Source: Myxococcales bacterium (lineage in GTDB: Bacteria; Myxococcota_A; UBA9160; UBA4427). Taken from it: a DNA stretch of 64,000 nt. The DNA is taken from NCBI GenBank assembly GCA_022563535.1, contig JADFNE010000021.1, positions 1 to 64,000 on the forward strand, given 5' to 3'. The notes below the pieces were generated by a model. The model saw nothing but the letters and a program-made list of their open reading frames with translations, had not been told where the DNA came from and searched no databases. The position numbers were made by a program, and so were the translations under genes. This document shows positions 45,841 through 54,591 of the stretch, one piece after another (the stretch's first letter is position 1; every line of letters starts with the position of its first letter).

Positions 45841-46599
45841 ATGCACCCCATCGTCGGAATCATCCCTGCGCGCTACGCGTCACATCGCCTGCCTGGCAAG
45901 GCGCTGGCCAAATTGGCTGGCAAGCCCATGATACAGCACGTCTACGAACGCGCTTTGCGGGCCCCCTCGCTGGAACGGCTGTTGGTGGCCACCGACGATG
46001 AGCGCATTCGAGACGCCGTGCTGGAATTTGGCGGCGAGGCGGTCATGACCGACCCCGCCCACCCTACAGGCACGGATCGGCTCGCGGAGGTAGTCCGGGG
46101 GCTCGAAGATGTTTCGATCGTGGTCAATATTCAGGGCGACGAACCTCTGCTTTCCCCCGACGCAATCGAGGCCGTCATTGCCCCCCTTTTGCTCGACCCG
46201 AAGCTTTCGATGAGCAGCGCAATGTCGCCCCTGCCCGACCCGCGCGAGGCCCGAAACCCCAACGTCGTCAAAGTCGTCACCGACCTGCAGGGCCGCGCGC
46301 TCTACTTCTCACGCTCACCGATCCCGCTGCCCCGGGAAGACTCGGACGCACCGGGCCCCTGGATGAAACACATCGGGCTGTACGCCTACCGGCGGGATTT
46401 CCTGCTCGAATTCACCCAGCTCGAACCCACCGAACTGGAGCGCTGCGAGAGGCTCGAACAGCTTCGCGCACTCGAGCACGGCCATCGCATCCAGATGGCG
46501 CTGCTCGAAGCCGACGAGTCAATCGGGGTGGACACCCCGGAAGACCTGGAGCGTGTCCGGCAGGTATTGGAGCGACGGGCTGCCGATCAGGATCGCTGA
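45841..46599 (+). CDS. kdsB: CMP-KDO synthetase (3-deoxy-manno-octulosonate cytidylyltransferase)
   Basis: 252 aa from ATG 45841; the frame is open upstream but lacks family residues. KdsB activates KDO with CTP to CMP-KDO. Family blocks are IIPARYASHRLPGKAL, DDERIRDAV, PTGTDRLAEV, VNIQGDEPLL and a C-terminal GVDTPEDLERVR. Divergent from kdsD. The 3' end overlaps the convergent citrate synthase gene by 13 bp. Confidence 0.95.
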   Translation: MHPIVGIIPARYASHRLPGKALAKLAGKPMIQHVYERALRAPSLERLLVATDDERIRDAVLEFGGEAVMTDPAHPTGTDRLAEVVRGLEDVSIVVNIQGDEPLLSPDAIEAVIAPLLLDPKLSMSSAMSPLPDPREARNPNVVKVVTDLQGRALYFSRSPIPLPREDSDAPGPWMKHIGLYAYRRDFLLEFTQLEPTELERCERLEQLRALEHGHRIQMALLEADESIGVDTPEDLERVRQVLERRAADQDR

Positions 46600-47876
46600 T
46601 CGATCCCAGTGAAGGGCCGCTGGGTAAGGCCGGTATAGATCTGGCGCGGCCGCGCAATCTTGAAGTTTGGATCCGTGTGGAGTTCCATCCAGTTGGCGAT
46701 CCAGCCGGGCAGCCGACCCATCGCCGAGAGCACGGTAAACATGTCAGAGGGGAATCCGACCGCGTTGTAGGTGATTGCCGAGTAGAACTCAATGTTCGGA
46801 AAGAGATTGTGCTCTTCGAAATACGGGTCCTTCGTCACCGCCTCTTCCAGTTCGATCGCAACCTCGAGCAGCTTGCTGTGCACCCCGAGCCGATCCATCA
46901 AGTCAAAACACGTGGTCTTGATCAGGCCGGCACGCGGATCGTACTTTTCGTAGATGCGGTGCCCGAAGCCCATCAATGCATCGCCGCCGCCGTCCTTTTT
47001 GACCTGCTCGAGGAAGTCGCGACACGAGATCCCTTCGTCGCGAATCTGCGCCAGCATCTGAATGACCGCGCGGTTGTCACCACTGTGCTGCGGGCCCCAA
47101 AGCGCGTTGATCCCCGCCGAAATGGTGCCGAAGAGGTTCAACATCGACGAACCCACCAGGCGGACACAGCTGGTCGAACAGTTCTGTCCATGATCGGCCT
47201 GCAAGATCAGCAGCAATTCGATGGCTTGCTCCACGACTGGATCCGGATCGAAGTCTTCGCATGGATTCGCGAACATCATGTGGAGAAAGCTCCCGACGTA
47301 GCTGAGTTCGTCCCGGGGATACATGAAGGGTTGGCCGATGGAGTGTTTGTACGCGTACGCGGCCAGGGTCGGCATCTTGGCGATCAGTCTGTGCATCGAA
47401 ATTTCGACCTGAGCTGAATCCCGGGGTTCCAGAGAGTCTGGATAGAAGGTCGAGAGCGCACCCGCTGCGGCGGACAGCGCCGCCATCGGATGGGCGTCCT
47501 TCGGGAGCGCGCCAAAGAAGTCCTTCATATCTTCGTGCAGCAGGGTGTGATGACGGATTGAATTGTCGAATTGCGCGAGCGCCTCGCGAGTGGGCAGGTC
47601 CCCGTAGATCAACAGATATGCGACCTCGATAAAATTGCTGTGCTCTGCGAGTTCTTCGATCGGAATGCCTCGGTAGCGCAGCTCGCCGCGCACGGGGTCG
47701 ATGTAGGTAATGGCGCTGGTGCAGGAGCCGGTGTTTGCGTAACCGGGATCGAAAGTAATGAGCCCGGTCTGTCCTCGCAGCTTCGTGATGTCGATACCCT
47801 TTTCGCCGTGCACCCCGGCCACGATGGGCAGTTCCACCGTCTTGTCACCAAACTGGAGCGTTGCCGTCTCTGTCAT
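46587..47876 (-). CDS. gltA: Citrate synthase with altered active-site residues
   Basis: 429 aa from ATG 47876, with GGAG nine bases upstream; the longer frame to 47981 is not preferred. Citrate synthase condenses acetyl-CoA with oxaloacetate. The type II fold, length and C-terminal KIARPRQIYTG are normal. The first catalytic His is kept in GPQHSGDNR (usually GPxHGGANE), and the second in GFGHRIYEKYDPRA. The catalytic Asp in the canonical NVDFYSG motif is Glu (PNIEFYSA), and an oxaloacetate-binding His is Gln (LQADHGQN for LHADHEQN). It may be a divergent, slower or substrate-altered enzyme. Convergent with kdsB. Confidence 0.85.
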   Translation of the reverse strand: MTETATLQFGDKTVELPIVAGVHGEKGIDITKLRGQTGLITFDPGYANTGSCTSAITYIDPVRGELRYRGIPIEELAEHSNFIEVAYLLIYGDLPTREALAQFDNSIRHHTLLHEDMKDFFGALPKDAHPMAALSAAAGALSTFYPDSLEPRDSAQVEISMHRLIAKMPTLAAYAYKHSIGQPFMYPRDELSYVGSFLHMMFANPCEDFDPDPVVEQAIELLLILQADHGQNCSTSCVRLVGSSMLNLFGTISAGINALWGPQHSGDNRAVIQMLAQIRDEGISCRDFLEQVKKDGGGDALMGFGHRIYEKYDPRAGLIKTTCFDLMDRLGVHSKLLEVAIELEEAVTKDPYFEEHNLFPNIEFYSAITYNAVGFPSDMFTVLSAMGRLPGWIANWMELHTDPNFKIARPRQIYTGLTQRPFTGIDQRS

Positions 47877-48228
47877 TGCGCGATTCTCCGTGATCCCAAG
47901 GGCCCGAGCAACACCGATGCGCGTGTCTGCACGATCGTTGACCAGACCATTTTGCACCGGAATTGACCCGATCACAACCACTTGATTTCAGCACATCGCG
48001 TCCGGGTCGAGCTTCTTTTCTTGGCGACGGCTCCGCCGAGATCTTCCACACCGCGCCGAGCGCGGCGGCGCCGATCGAAAGGAAATCGCTGATATTCTCG
48101 ATCTCGACCGCCGTGTAGAGCGGGGCATTGCAACGCCTTTTCCCTCGCAGCGCGCACTCGGCCGGACTGTAAAAGGCGGTTAGAATACTCGTCAAACGCA
48201 ATCGGGTAAGGCCAAGTGGAGAGTTCTC
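47877..48228. other. Intergenic region between gltA and an SDR gene
   Basis: 352 bp between divergent starts. A TAGAAT hexamer at 48181-48186 lies 43 bp before the SDR start and could be a -10 box, but no -35 match is at the right distance. A leftward open frame across the region has coding-like patches (around 48040-48110) but no recognisable family. No RNA gene seen. Confidence 0.5.
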
Positions 48229-49011
48229 ATGGGCGGCACGGGAAGCGACGCACAAACGGATATGCTCGCTGACAAGGTCGCGATTGTGACCGGAGCTGGA
48301 CAGGGCGTCGGCCAGGGAATCGCACTGGCCCTCGCCCGACACGGCGCACAGGTCGCACTGTTCGGCCGAACCCTCGCAAAGGTTCAAGCGAGCGCAAAGT
48401 TGATCGAGGAACGGGGCGGCGTGGCGCTAGCCGTCGAAGGGGACGTCAAGAACCTCGAAGACCTCGCGCGATGCGTCGAACAAACGGTGGACACCCTCGG
48501 CGGAATCCAGATCCTGGTCAACAACGCACAGCAAGTTCCGCTGGGAACACTCAACTCGGTCTCGGAAGAATCGCTCAATGACGGTTGGTCGTCCGGCCCC
48601 CTCGCGACATTCCGCATGATGAAGCTCTGCTATCCACACTTGAAGGGCGATGGCTCGATCATCAATCTCGCCAGCACGGTGGCCCGGCGCTGGGACACCG
48701 CAAACTACGGCGCGTACGCGGCGGTCAAGGAGGCGATCCGAGCGTTCAGCCGGGCCGCTGCTTCCGAATGGGGAGCGGACAACATCCGAACCAACGTCAT
48801 TCTCCCACACGCCAAGTCACCGGGACTCAAATGGTGGATCGACAACAATCCCGAAGAAGCCGCCGCGTTCGTCGCGACCATTCCGTTGGGCCGCATCGGA
48901 GAATGTGAGGAAGATATCGGCGAGGTCGCTGCCTTCTTGTGTTCGAAGGCCGGGTCCTACATCAGCGGTCAGAGCATTGCAGTCGACGGCGGCCAGGCGT
49001 ACATGCCCTGA
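48229..49011 (+). CDS. Short-chain dehydrogenase/reductase
   Basis: 260 aa from ATG 48229, with GGAG upstream. Classical SDR: cofactor loop TGAGQGVGQGIA, NNAQ motif in ILVNNAQQVP, catalytic Ser in NLASTVA and Tyr-x3-Lys in YAAVK. The C-terminal ISGQSIAVDGGQAY is the usual family ending. The substrate is unknown. Its own promoter region lies upstream, and 278 bp of non-coding DNA follow. Confidence 0.9.
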   Translation: MGGTGSDAQTDMLADKVAIVTGAGQGVGQGIALALARHGAQVALFGRTLAKVQASAKLIEERGGVALAVEGDVKNLEDLARCVEQTVDTLGGIQILVNNAQQVPLGTLNSVSEESLNDGWSSGPLATFRMMKLCYPHLKGDGSIINLASTVARRWDTANYGAYAAVKEAIRAFSRAAASEWGADNIRTNVILPHAKSPGLKWWIDNNPEEAAAFVATIPLGRIGECEEDIGEVAAFLCSKAGSYISGQSIAVDGGQAYMP

Positions 49012-49289
49012 AACCGACTGCCTGACCGCGGGACTAGACCAGCCCGGGTTTGCGCGGTGAGGTCCGCACCAGCCTATGTGGGAAGTCACCTTCTCCCCGA
49101 GCCCCTTTCTCGCGAGGGCGCAAATCGGAAACTCTCGTGCGGATCTGCGCCCAGACGGCATGTAAACCAAGCGTTTTTCACCTGCGCACTGCTGTCGACG
49201 CACTGGCTTGTGTCTTGCACCCCTTCTGGGGGATCGCAGCGTTGTGATGTTGCCCAGCCCTCATCGACGCGGCGAGCCCGGAGCATCAT
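49012..49289. other. Intergenic region upstream of the EEP-family gene
   Basis: 278 bp. No gene, hairpin or promoter pair is recognised. A GGAG at 49280-49283 serves the downstream TTG start. Confidence 0.4.
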
Positions 49290-50540
49290 TTGGCAACGAG
49301 ACTTCAAATCGCGACTCAGAACGTCTGGGGTCTTCCAGAACCCTTCGCCAAACACGTCTTGCCGCGGATGCAAGAACTGGCCCGGTCGCTGATGGAATGC
49401 ACGGAAGACGTACTGGTATTCCAAGAGGCCTGGACGGCGGAGATCCGCAAGATCCTGGTGGATGGGGGCCGGAGAGCCGGATTCACTCACCACTGGAATC
49501 CGGCTGACGGTGCGGGCGGAGGTCTGCTCATCATCTCCCGTCTGCCTTTCGATCAGCCGCGCTTCGAACGGTTTCACTTGACCGGGACACTCGGACGCTT
49601 GAATCGCGGTGAGTACCTGGGTGGCAAGGGCTTCGCAAGCGTCAGGCTCAAGACCGAGCAGGGGCCGGTCTGGCTCGTGAACACTCATCTGCACGCCTCC
49701 TATAGAAGCAACCAGAAATTCATGAGCAGCGCCGTGCGAACGGCTCAATTGCTTCAGCTAGCCGACTCGCTTCCAGTCTCGGGTGAGCCGGTCATTGTCG
49801 CAGGCGACTTCAATTGCAATCAGGGCGATGCGGAGTACGTCATTTGGCAGGGGCTCTCGGGCATGCGAGATGCGGCCCTCGCCTTTGATCACCCTCCGAG
49901 CACGATCTCGAGCGAAAATTTCTACAAGCGTGGCATCGAAAGCGATGACCGAAGGATCGACTACGTCTTCGTTGAGAATGGATCGGCGTTGGCTCTCGAA
50001 CCGATCGCATCGCGACGAGTCTTTGACAAAACCTTCGATCTCCGCGGTCGACCGCGACCGATATCCGATCACTTCGGTATATCCCTCACGTTCGAACTCC
50101 AGCCCACGACGTCAGTGCAACCCGTCGAAGTGCGCAGAGCCGCAGGCCCCAATATCATCTCGAACGCTCGTCGATTGCTCGAGAAGGCCAAAGCCGAAAT
50201 CGATCGAGAGGAGATCACCAACGATCGAGTGGTCGCAAACTTGGCAATGCTGGCGGGTGGCGCAGTACTGCTGCGATCGAACGAGCGCGTTACCCGCCGG
50301 GGGCTGCTCCATCGCGCCCTGGGGTTCGCCGGGCTCGCCGCTGTCGGACCCGCAGTTGCGCTCAAAGCGATCGCCATGTCGGACGCCGATCGGCAGCGCC
50401 ATGCATTCACGGCCGCGACCCAGACTCTCGCGAAGTTCGACCACGATGGCGGGCGTTGGGCACGACGGGAACTGGATTCCATCATTGGCAGTCCTGCTGT
50501 GCCGCTCACGCCGAAGAACGGTCGCTCGAGCAACGGCTAG
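49290..50540 (+). CDS. Endonuclease/exonuclease/phosphatase-family protein with C-terminal extension
   Basis: 416 aa from a TTG start, supported by GGAG seven bases upstream. The EEP fold covers residues 5-275: QNVWGLP, VLVFQEAW (metal Glu), NTHLHASY, VAGDFNCNQGD, RRIDYVFV and the final SDHFGI His. Bacterial relatives include sphingomyelinases and deoxyribonucleases. The extra 140 residues after the domain include a weakly hydrophobic segment (RALGFAGLAAVGPAVAL) that could anchor it to a membrane. Substrate unknown. Confidence 0.8.
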   Translation: MATRLQIATQNVWGLPEPFAKHVLPRMQELARSLMECTEDVLVFQEAWTAEIRKILVDGGRRAGFTHHWNPADGAGGGLLIISRLPFDQPRFERFHLTGTLGRLNRGEYLGGKGFASVRLKTEQGPVWLVNTHLHASYRSNQKFMSSAVRTAQLLQLADSLPVSGEPVIVAGDFNCNQGDAEYVIWQGLSGMRDAALAFDHPPSTISSENFYKRGIESDDRRIDYVFVENGSALALEPIASRRVFDKTFDLRGRPRPISDHFGISLTFELQPTTSVQPVEVRRAAGPNIISNARRLLEKAKAEIDREEITNDRVVANLAMLAGGAVLLRSNERVTRRGLLHRALGFAGLAAVGPAVALKAIAMSDADRQRHAFTAATQTLAKFDHDGGRWARRELDSIIGSPAVPLTPKNGRSSNG

Positions 50541-50733
50541 CAAACATTTCCCTCCGGGCCCTGCGAAGCGCCTTCACTCGCCTTTCATTGCGTCATCTCG
50601 GACGATTCCACCGGGCGACCATCACGCGAGCGTCAAAACGGGCTATATTTTTCCACTCTCTTCTGCGACGCTCATGCCGGCCGCCCTTGGGTGGACCTCG
50701 ACCCAATAGCTTCGAGATCACGAATTAACACTC

Positions 50734-51858
50734 ATGTCGAAGGCGCTCATGACGCAGCTGCAACACGGTGCGGGGCACGCGAGAATCTGGGTCCTCACGG
50801 AGGGTCGAGCGGGCGACAATGCCCAGGTCATCGCCCTCGCACGGGCGCTGGAGCTGCCTTTCCGCGTGCTGGCGCTCGAGGGCAACACCGTTCCGCGCAT
50901 GATCCTCGATCGCATCGAAGACTTCCTCGGCCTCGATCGGAAACCCCTGCGGCTGCCCGCCGACGCACCCGAAGCATGGCCCGACCTCGTGATCGGGATC
51001 GCAGGCGGCAGCGTCAGCACAGTGCGTCGCGTTGTCCATGTTTCAGGCGGGGTCACCCACAGCGTTCAGCTCGGGCGACCCGTCGCGTCCCTGCGCTGCT
51101 TCGATCTCGTGGTGACCACTCCGCAGTACGGCCTGCCCGAGGCGCCCAATGTGTTGAATGCCACGCTGCCCTTCGGGATTACCACGTCAGATCCCGAGCA
51201 CACGGCATTCTGGAGCAAGAAACTTTCGAAGATGCCGCGGCCCTGGACGGCCTTGCTCGTCGGCGGGAATAGCGGCTCGTACCGGCTGGGCAACGAGGCT
51301 TTCAAACGAATCGTCGAGACCGCGACCCGCGCCGTGTCGCGCGGCGGCTCGATCCTCGCGACGACCAGTCCGCGCACGCCCAGCTTCGTCGCCGACGCCC
51401 TTCGGGAAGCGTTGCCCGCGCCAAACTTTGTCCATGCGTACGAGCCCGGCGATCCCTCGAACCCCTATTCGGCGTTCCTCGATCTCGCCGATCACTTCGT
51501 GGTGACCGGTGAGAGCGCTTCGATGATTGCCGATGCGGTGAAGACGCGACGCAGCGTAGAGATCGTGACCCTCGACCCCAGGTGGCTCTCGAGACTGCTC
51601 GTGGGGCTGCATCGATCGGCGACTCGACTCGCCGGCGGGCTGACGAGAGCCCTCACCCTGCGCGGACTGTGGGTGCCGCCGCGGGATCTCGAGGCGTTTC
51701 ACGAGCGGCTCTTCACAGTAGAGGCGGCCGGTGGCTGCGACGCCGCCAGCCCCACCGACGATCAACGGGTGCTCGCTCGGGTGCGCGCGCTCATCGAGCC
51801 AACCGACGAGCCCGCGGCCAAGCCCTGGCCACGGCCAGTCGTGGGGGCGACCGAGTGA
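50734..51858 (+). CDS. ELM1-like protein (mitochondrial-fission ELM1 family, DUF1022-type)
   Basis: 374 aa. The N-terminus WVLTEGRAGDNAQVIALARAL is the family signature, followed by GGNSGSY and a Rossmann-like C-terminal half with FVVTGESASMIADA. Plant ELM1 acts in mitochondrial division, but bacterial members are uncharacterised and resemble GT-B glycosyltransferases in fold; I take a sugar-transfer role as likely. It is the first gene of a five-gene operon: its stop overlaps the GTG of the next gene by four bases. Confidence 0.8.
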   Translation: MSKALMTQLQHGAGHARIWVLTEGRAGDNAQVIALARALELPFRVLALEGNTVPRMILDRIEDFLGLDRKPLRLPADAPEAWPDLVIGIAGGSVSTVRRVVHVSGGVTHSVQLGRPVASLRCFDLVVTTPQYGLPEAPNVLNATLPFGITTSDPEHTAFWSKKLSKMPRPWTALLVGGNSGSYRLGNEAFKRIVETATRAVSRGGSILATTSPRTPSFVADALREALPAPNFVHAYEPGDPSNPYSAFLDLADHFVVTGESASMIADAVKTRRSVEIVTLDPRWLSRLLVGLHRSATRLAGGLTRALTLRGLWVPPRDLEAFHERLFTVEAAGGCDAASPTDDQRVLARVRALIEPTDEPAAKPWPRPVVGATE

Positions 51859-52562
51859 GTGACGCAGGCTGCATGGACCCGGCTGCGCTCGCCACGATCC
51901 GCGCGGACGTCGTCGCTGCCGCCGAACCTTATCCCTGGTTCGAGCCACAGCGGTTGATCCGCGAGTCGGTGTATTCGCGCTTGCTCGACGAGTTGCCACA
52001 ACCGGAGATCTTCAGAAAGATCGTGGGCAGGCGGCGGCGCTACGGACAGGCGAGTCACGACCGCTTCTCCCTCGACTACAAGCCCGGCATCCCACTCTCG
52101 CCGCTGTGGCAGGATTTCATCGATGAACTCCATAGCGAGCCCTACATGACGAAGGTCAGGGAACTGCTGAAGCGGGAAGACTTTTTCCTCACCTGTCATT
52201 GGCACTACACCCCGACTGGATGTTCTGTTTCGCCGCACTGCGACGCAGCGTGGAAGCTCGGCTCACACATCTTCTACTTCAACGACAAAACAAAGTGGGA
52301 TCCGAGCTGGGGCGGCGCGACGGTCATTCTCGACGACGGTGGCGCAATTGGCTACACGTCGGCTCCGAAGTTCGAGGACTTCCCCGCTCGCATCGATTGC
52401 GAACCGACGGGAAACCGCAGTCTTCTGTTCTTGCGCACCGACCATTCGTGGCACGGCGTCGAGCCACTCCGCTGCCCAGAGGGCGAGATGCGCAAGGTCT
52501 TCATCGTCGAGTACCGCAAGGACAGCATACGCGAGCGCTTTCGCGCACGGACCGGTATCTAG
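51855..52562 (+). CDS. 2-oxoglutarate/Fe(II)-dependent oxygenase
   Basis: 235 aa from GTG 51855, whose GTGA overlaps the stop of the ELM1-like gene. Fe(II) ligands H128-x-D130 are in SVSPHCDAAWK and the distal His is H200 (SWHGVEP; H197 nearby), followed by the 2-oxoglutarate-binding Arg R213 (MRKVFIVEY). This is the prolyl-hydroxylase-like double-stranded beta-helix fold, so it should hydroxylate a metabolite, lipid or sugar. The stop is immediately followed by the sulfotransferase start. The substrate is presumably a glycan or lipid handled by the neighbours. Confidence 0.85.
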   Translation: MSDAGCMDPAALATIRADVVAAAEPYPWFEPQRLIRESVYSRLLDELPQPEIFRKIVGRRRRYGQASHDRFSLDYKPGIPLSPLWQDFIDELHSEPYMTKVRELLKREDFFLTCHWHYTPTGCSVSPHCDAAWKLGSHIFYFNDKTKWDPSWGGATVILDDGGAIGYTSAPKFEDFPARIDCEPTGNRSLLFLRTDHSWHGVEPLRCPEGEMRKVFIVEYRKDSIRERFRARTGI

Positions 52563-52570
52563 TGGTAAAT

Positions 52571-53584
52571 ATGACATCTCCAATCGAAGACACAAAGACA
52601 GCTACCGCTCGGCAAAAAGCGATTGTCGTCGTGGGGCCCGGGCGCAGCGGGACGAGCGCCCTCACCCGGGCGGTCGCGGCTTTGGGGGTGGATCTCGGCA
52701 GCAATCTGAAGCGGGGATCGTCGAAAAACCCGAAGGGCTTCTTTGAGGACCTCGATATTCTCGATTTGAACTACGAGCTTCACGAGGCCTTCGGCCTGCG
52801 ACGCAACGGCTCGAGCGTGCGGTTGCTTGCGGCCGAAGACTGGGAGCGCGTCGACCTGGCCCCCTTCCGCGAACGACTCGCAAAGATCGTGCGCAATCGT
52901 TTCGCCGACGCCGAGTGTTGGGGCTTCAAGTGCGGCGGAGTCATTCGCATGCTGCCCTTCTGGGAAGAGACGCTCGAAGCCCTGCAGCAACAGGTCTACT
53001 ACGTCATGGCTGTCCGCAACCCGCTCGACGTCGCAGCTTCGCGCCGCAAACTCGACGCTCTGCGTGGCGTGCGCGAGAAGTGCGACGTCGAATGGCTCAC
53101 CCAGGTGGTGCCCTACTACCGCCGACTTTTCGACCGGCGCTGCGTGGTCGTCGACTTCGACCGCCTGCTGGACGATCCGCAGCGAGAGTTACGACGCATG
53201 GCTCGGGTGCTCGAGATCGAGGTGACCGAGGACATCGAACGCGGCATCCGCGAATACGCTGACGAGTTTTTAAACCCCGACTTGCGGCACAGCGCCACGG
53301 GCTTCGACGCCTTCGCGAACGATCCGCAGACAAACGCAGCCACCCGGGAGGGCTATCGCTGGCTGCTTCGCTTCGCATCGGATGAGGTCGAGCCCGGAAA
53401 CGCAGCACACGAGCAGTGGCTGAGTGAGTGGACGGGGATCGAAACGTCGCTCGAAACGATGCGCCCCTTGCTGCGCCATATCGATTCACTCGAAGACGAT
53501 TTGCGCCAGCGCAACTGGGGAGTGAGCGCTTTCTTACGCGCCCGCCTGTGGAGGGGTCGCGGCTTGGCTGCGCCCGCCGGATGA
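52571..53584 (+). CDS. Sulfotransferase-family protein (first of two)
   Basis: 337 aa from ATG 52571; a GTG at 52562 overlaps the previous stop and is also possible. PAPS-dependent sulfotransferase fold: the 5'-phosphosulfate loop is GPGRSGTSALTRAV (22-35) and the 3'-phosphate site is AVRNPLDVAASRRKL (147-161). The acceptor cannot be predicted. It differs from the next gene in sequence and is not a simple duplicate. Stop overlaps the next start (ATGA, 53581-53584). Confidence 0.85.
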   Translation: MTSPIEDTKTATARQKAIVVVGPGRSGTSALTRAVAALGVDLGSNLKRGSSKNPKGFFEDLDILDLNYELHEAFGLRRNGSSVRLLAAEDWERVDLAPFRERLAKIVRNRFADAECWGFKCGGVIRMLPFWEETLEALQQQVYYVMAVRNPLDVAASRRKLDALRGVREKCDVEWLTQVVPYYRRLFDRRCVVVDFDRLLDDPQRELRRMARVLEIEVTEDIERGIREYADEFLNPDLRHSATGFDAFANDPQTNAATREGYRWLLRFASDEVEPGNAAHEQWLSEWTGIETSLETMRPLLRHIDSLEDDLRQRNWGVSAFLRARLWRGRGLAAPAG

Positions 53585-54591
53585 GGGCTGCGCGCGATCT
53601 CGGTCACCGCGCCTGGGATACGACCGCAGCATCCCTGCGCGACTGGGCGGCCGTCAACAAGGCGCGACGACAAGCCAACGCACTCGTGCAATCGGCCGGC
53701 GCGAGCGAAGCAGTACTCGTCTATGGCCGCCTCATACGCGAGGTACAACGAGCGCGGGAATCCCTGGGCAGCTACGACCAGATCGCAACATGGCTCGACG
53801 ACGGAGCATCCCCTCCCGACGATCTCGAATTGCCCACCGAGGCACCGGAAACCCTGCTGCTCTTCGTCGGCTATTCGCGCAGCGGTCATTCGCTGGTGGG
53901 CTCATTGATCGACGCACACCCCAACGCAATCATCTCCCACGAACTCCACGCCGCGAAGCATCTGGCCGCGGGGGCATCACTTGCCCGAGTACAGCGCGCC
54001 ATCGCGCTCAACGCCTATTTTTTTCACCACTTTGGCCGCGGCTATTCGGGCTACAACTACGAAGTGCCCGGGCAAATGCAGGGGCGCGTTCGTCGCCTGC
54101 AGATCCTCGGCGACAAGAAGGCGAACGGCACGACGCGGTTGCTGCGCAGCGATCCCCAGTTCCCACAGCGGCTGCGTGAGCATTTGGGCGTACCCGTGCG
54201 CTGGATGCACGTGATCCGCAACCCCTTCGACAACATCACGACCAAGGCGCGGCGCACGCGCACCAGTCTGCGCTTTGCGGCCAACGTTTATTTTCGACAC
54301 GTCGAAGCCGTCGTCGCGCTCAGGCGTACGGAGGGCGAACGTGTGATCGACGTCTACCTCGACGATCTGACGAAAGACCCGCGCGGTGTGCTGGGCTCGC
54401 TAGTCGAAACTCTGGGACTTACGGACACTCCCCCGGACTACCTCGATGCATGTGCAGAACGGGTCTTTGCCAAGTCGCGGAAAACCAGCTCCGCCAATGA
54501 ATGGTCGAGCGATCTGCTGCGGGACGTTCGTGCGCGCATACGCGACTGCGAGTTCCTGGCGCGTTTCGCGGATGAGCCGATAGCAAAATGA
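53581..54591 (+). CDS. Sulfotransferase-family protein (second)
   Basis: 336 aa from ATG 53581. An N-terminal 80 aa part precedes the PAPS loop VGYSRSGHSLVGSLIDAHP (96-114), and the 3'-phosphate site appears later in MHVIRNPFDNITTKAR. It is only distantly related to the upstream sulfotransferase. A second sulfotransferase suggests that two positions of the same product are sulfated. Stop overlaps the start of the glycosyltransferase gene (54588-54591, ATGA). Confidence 0.85.
   Translation: MRAARDLGHRAWDTTAASLRDWAAVNKARRQANALVQSAGASEAVLVYGRLIREVQRARESLGSYDQIATWLDDGASPPDDLELPTEAPETLLLFVGYSRSGHSLVGSLIDAHPNAIISHELHAAKHLAAGASLARVQRAIALNAYFFHHFGRGYSGYNYEVPGQMQGRVRRLQILGDKKANGTTRLLRSDPQFPQRLREHLGVPVRWMHVIRNPFDNITTKARRTRTSLRFAANVYFRHVEAVVALRRTEGERVIDVYLDDLTKDPRGVLGSLVETLGLTDTPPDYLDACAERVFAKSRKTSSANEWSSDLLRDVRARIRDCEFLARFADEPIAK

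Noticed and set aside
50644-50649. TATATT hexamer as promoter of the sulfotransferase operon
   Set aside because: No matching -35 box, and AT-rich hexamers occur by chance.
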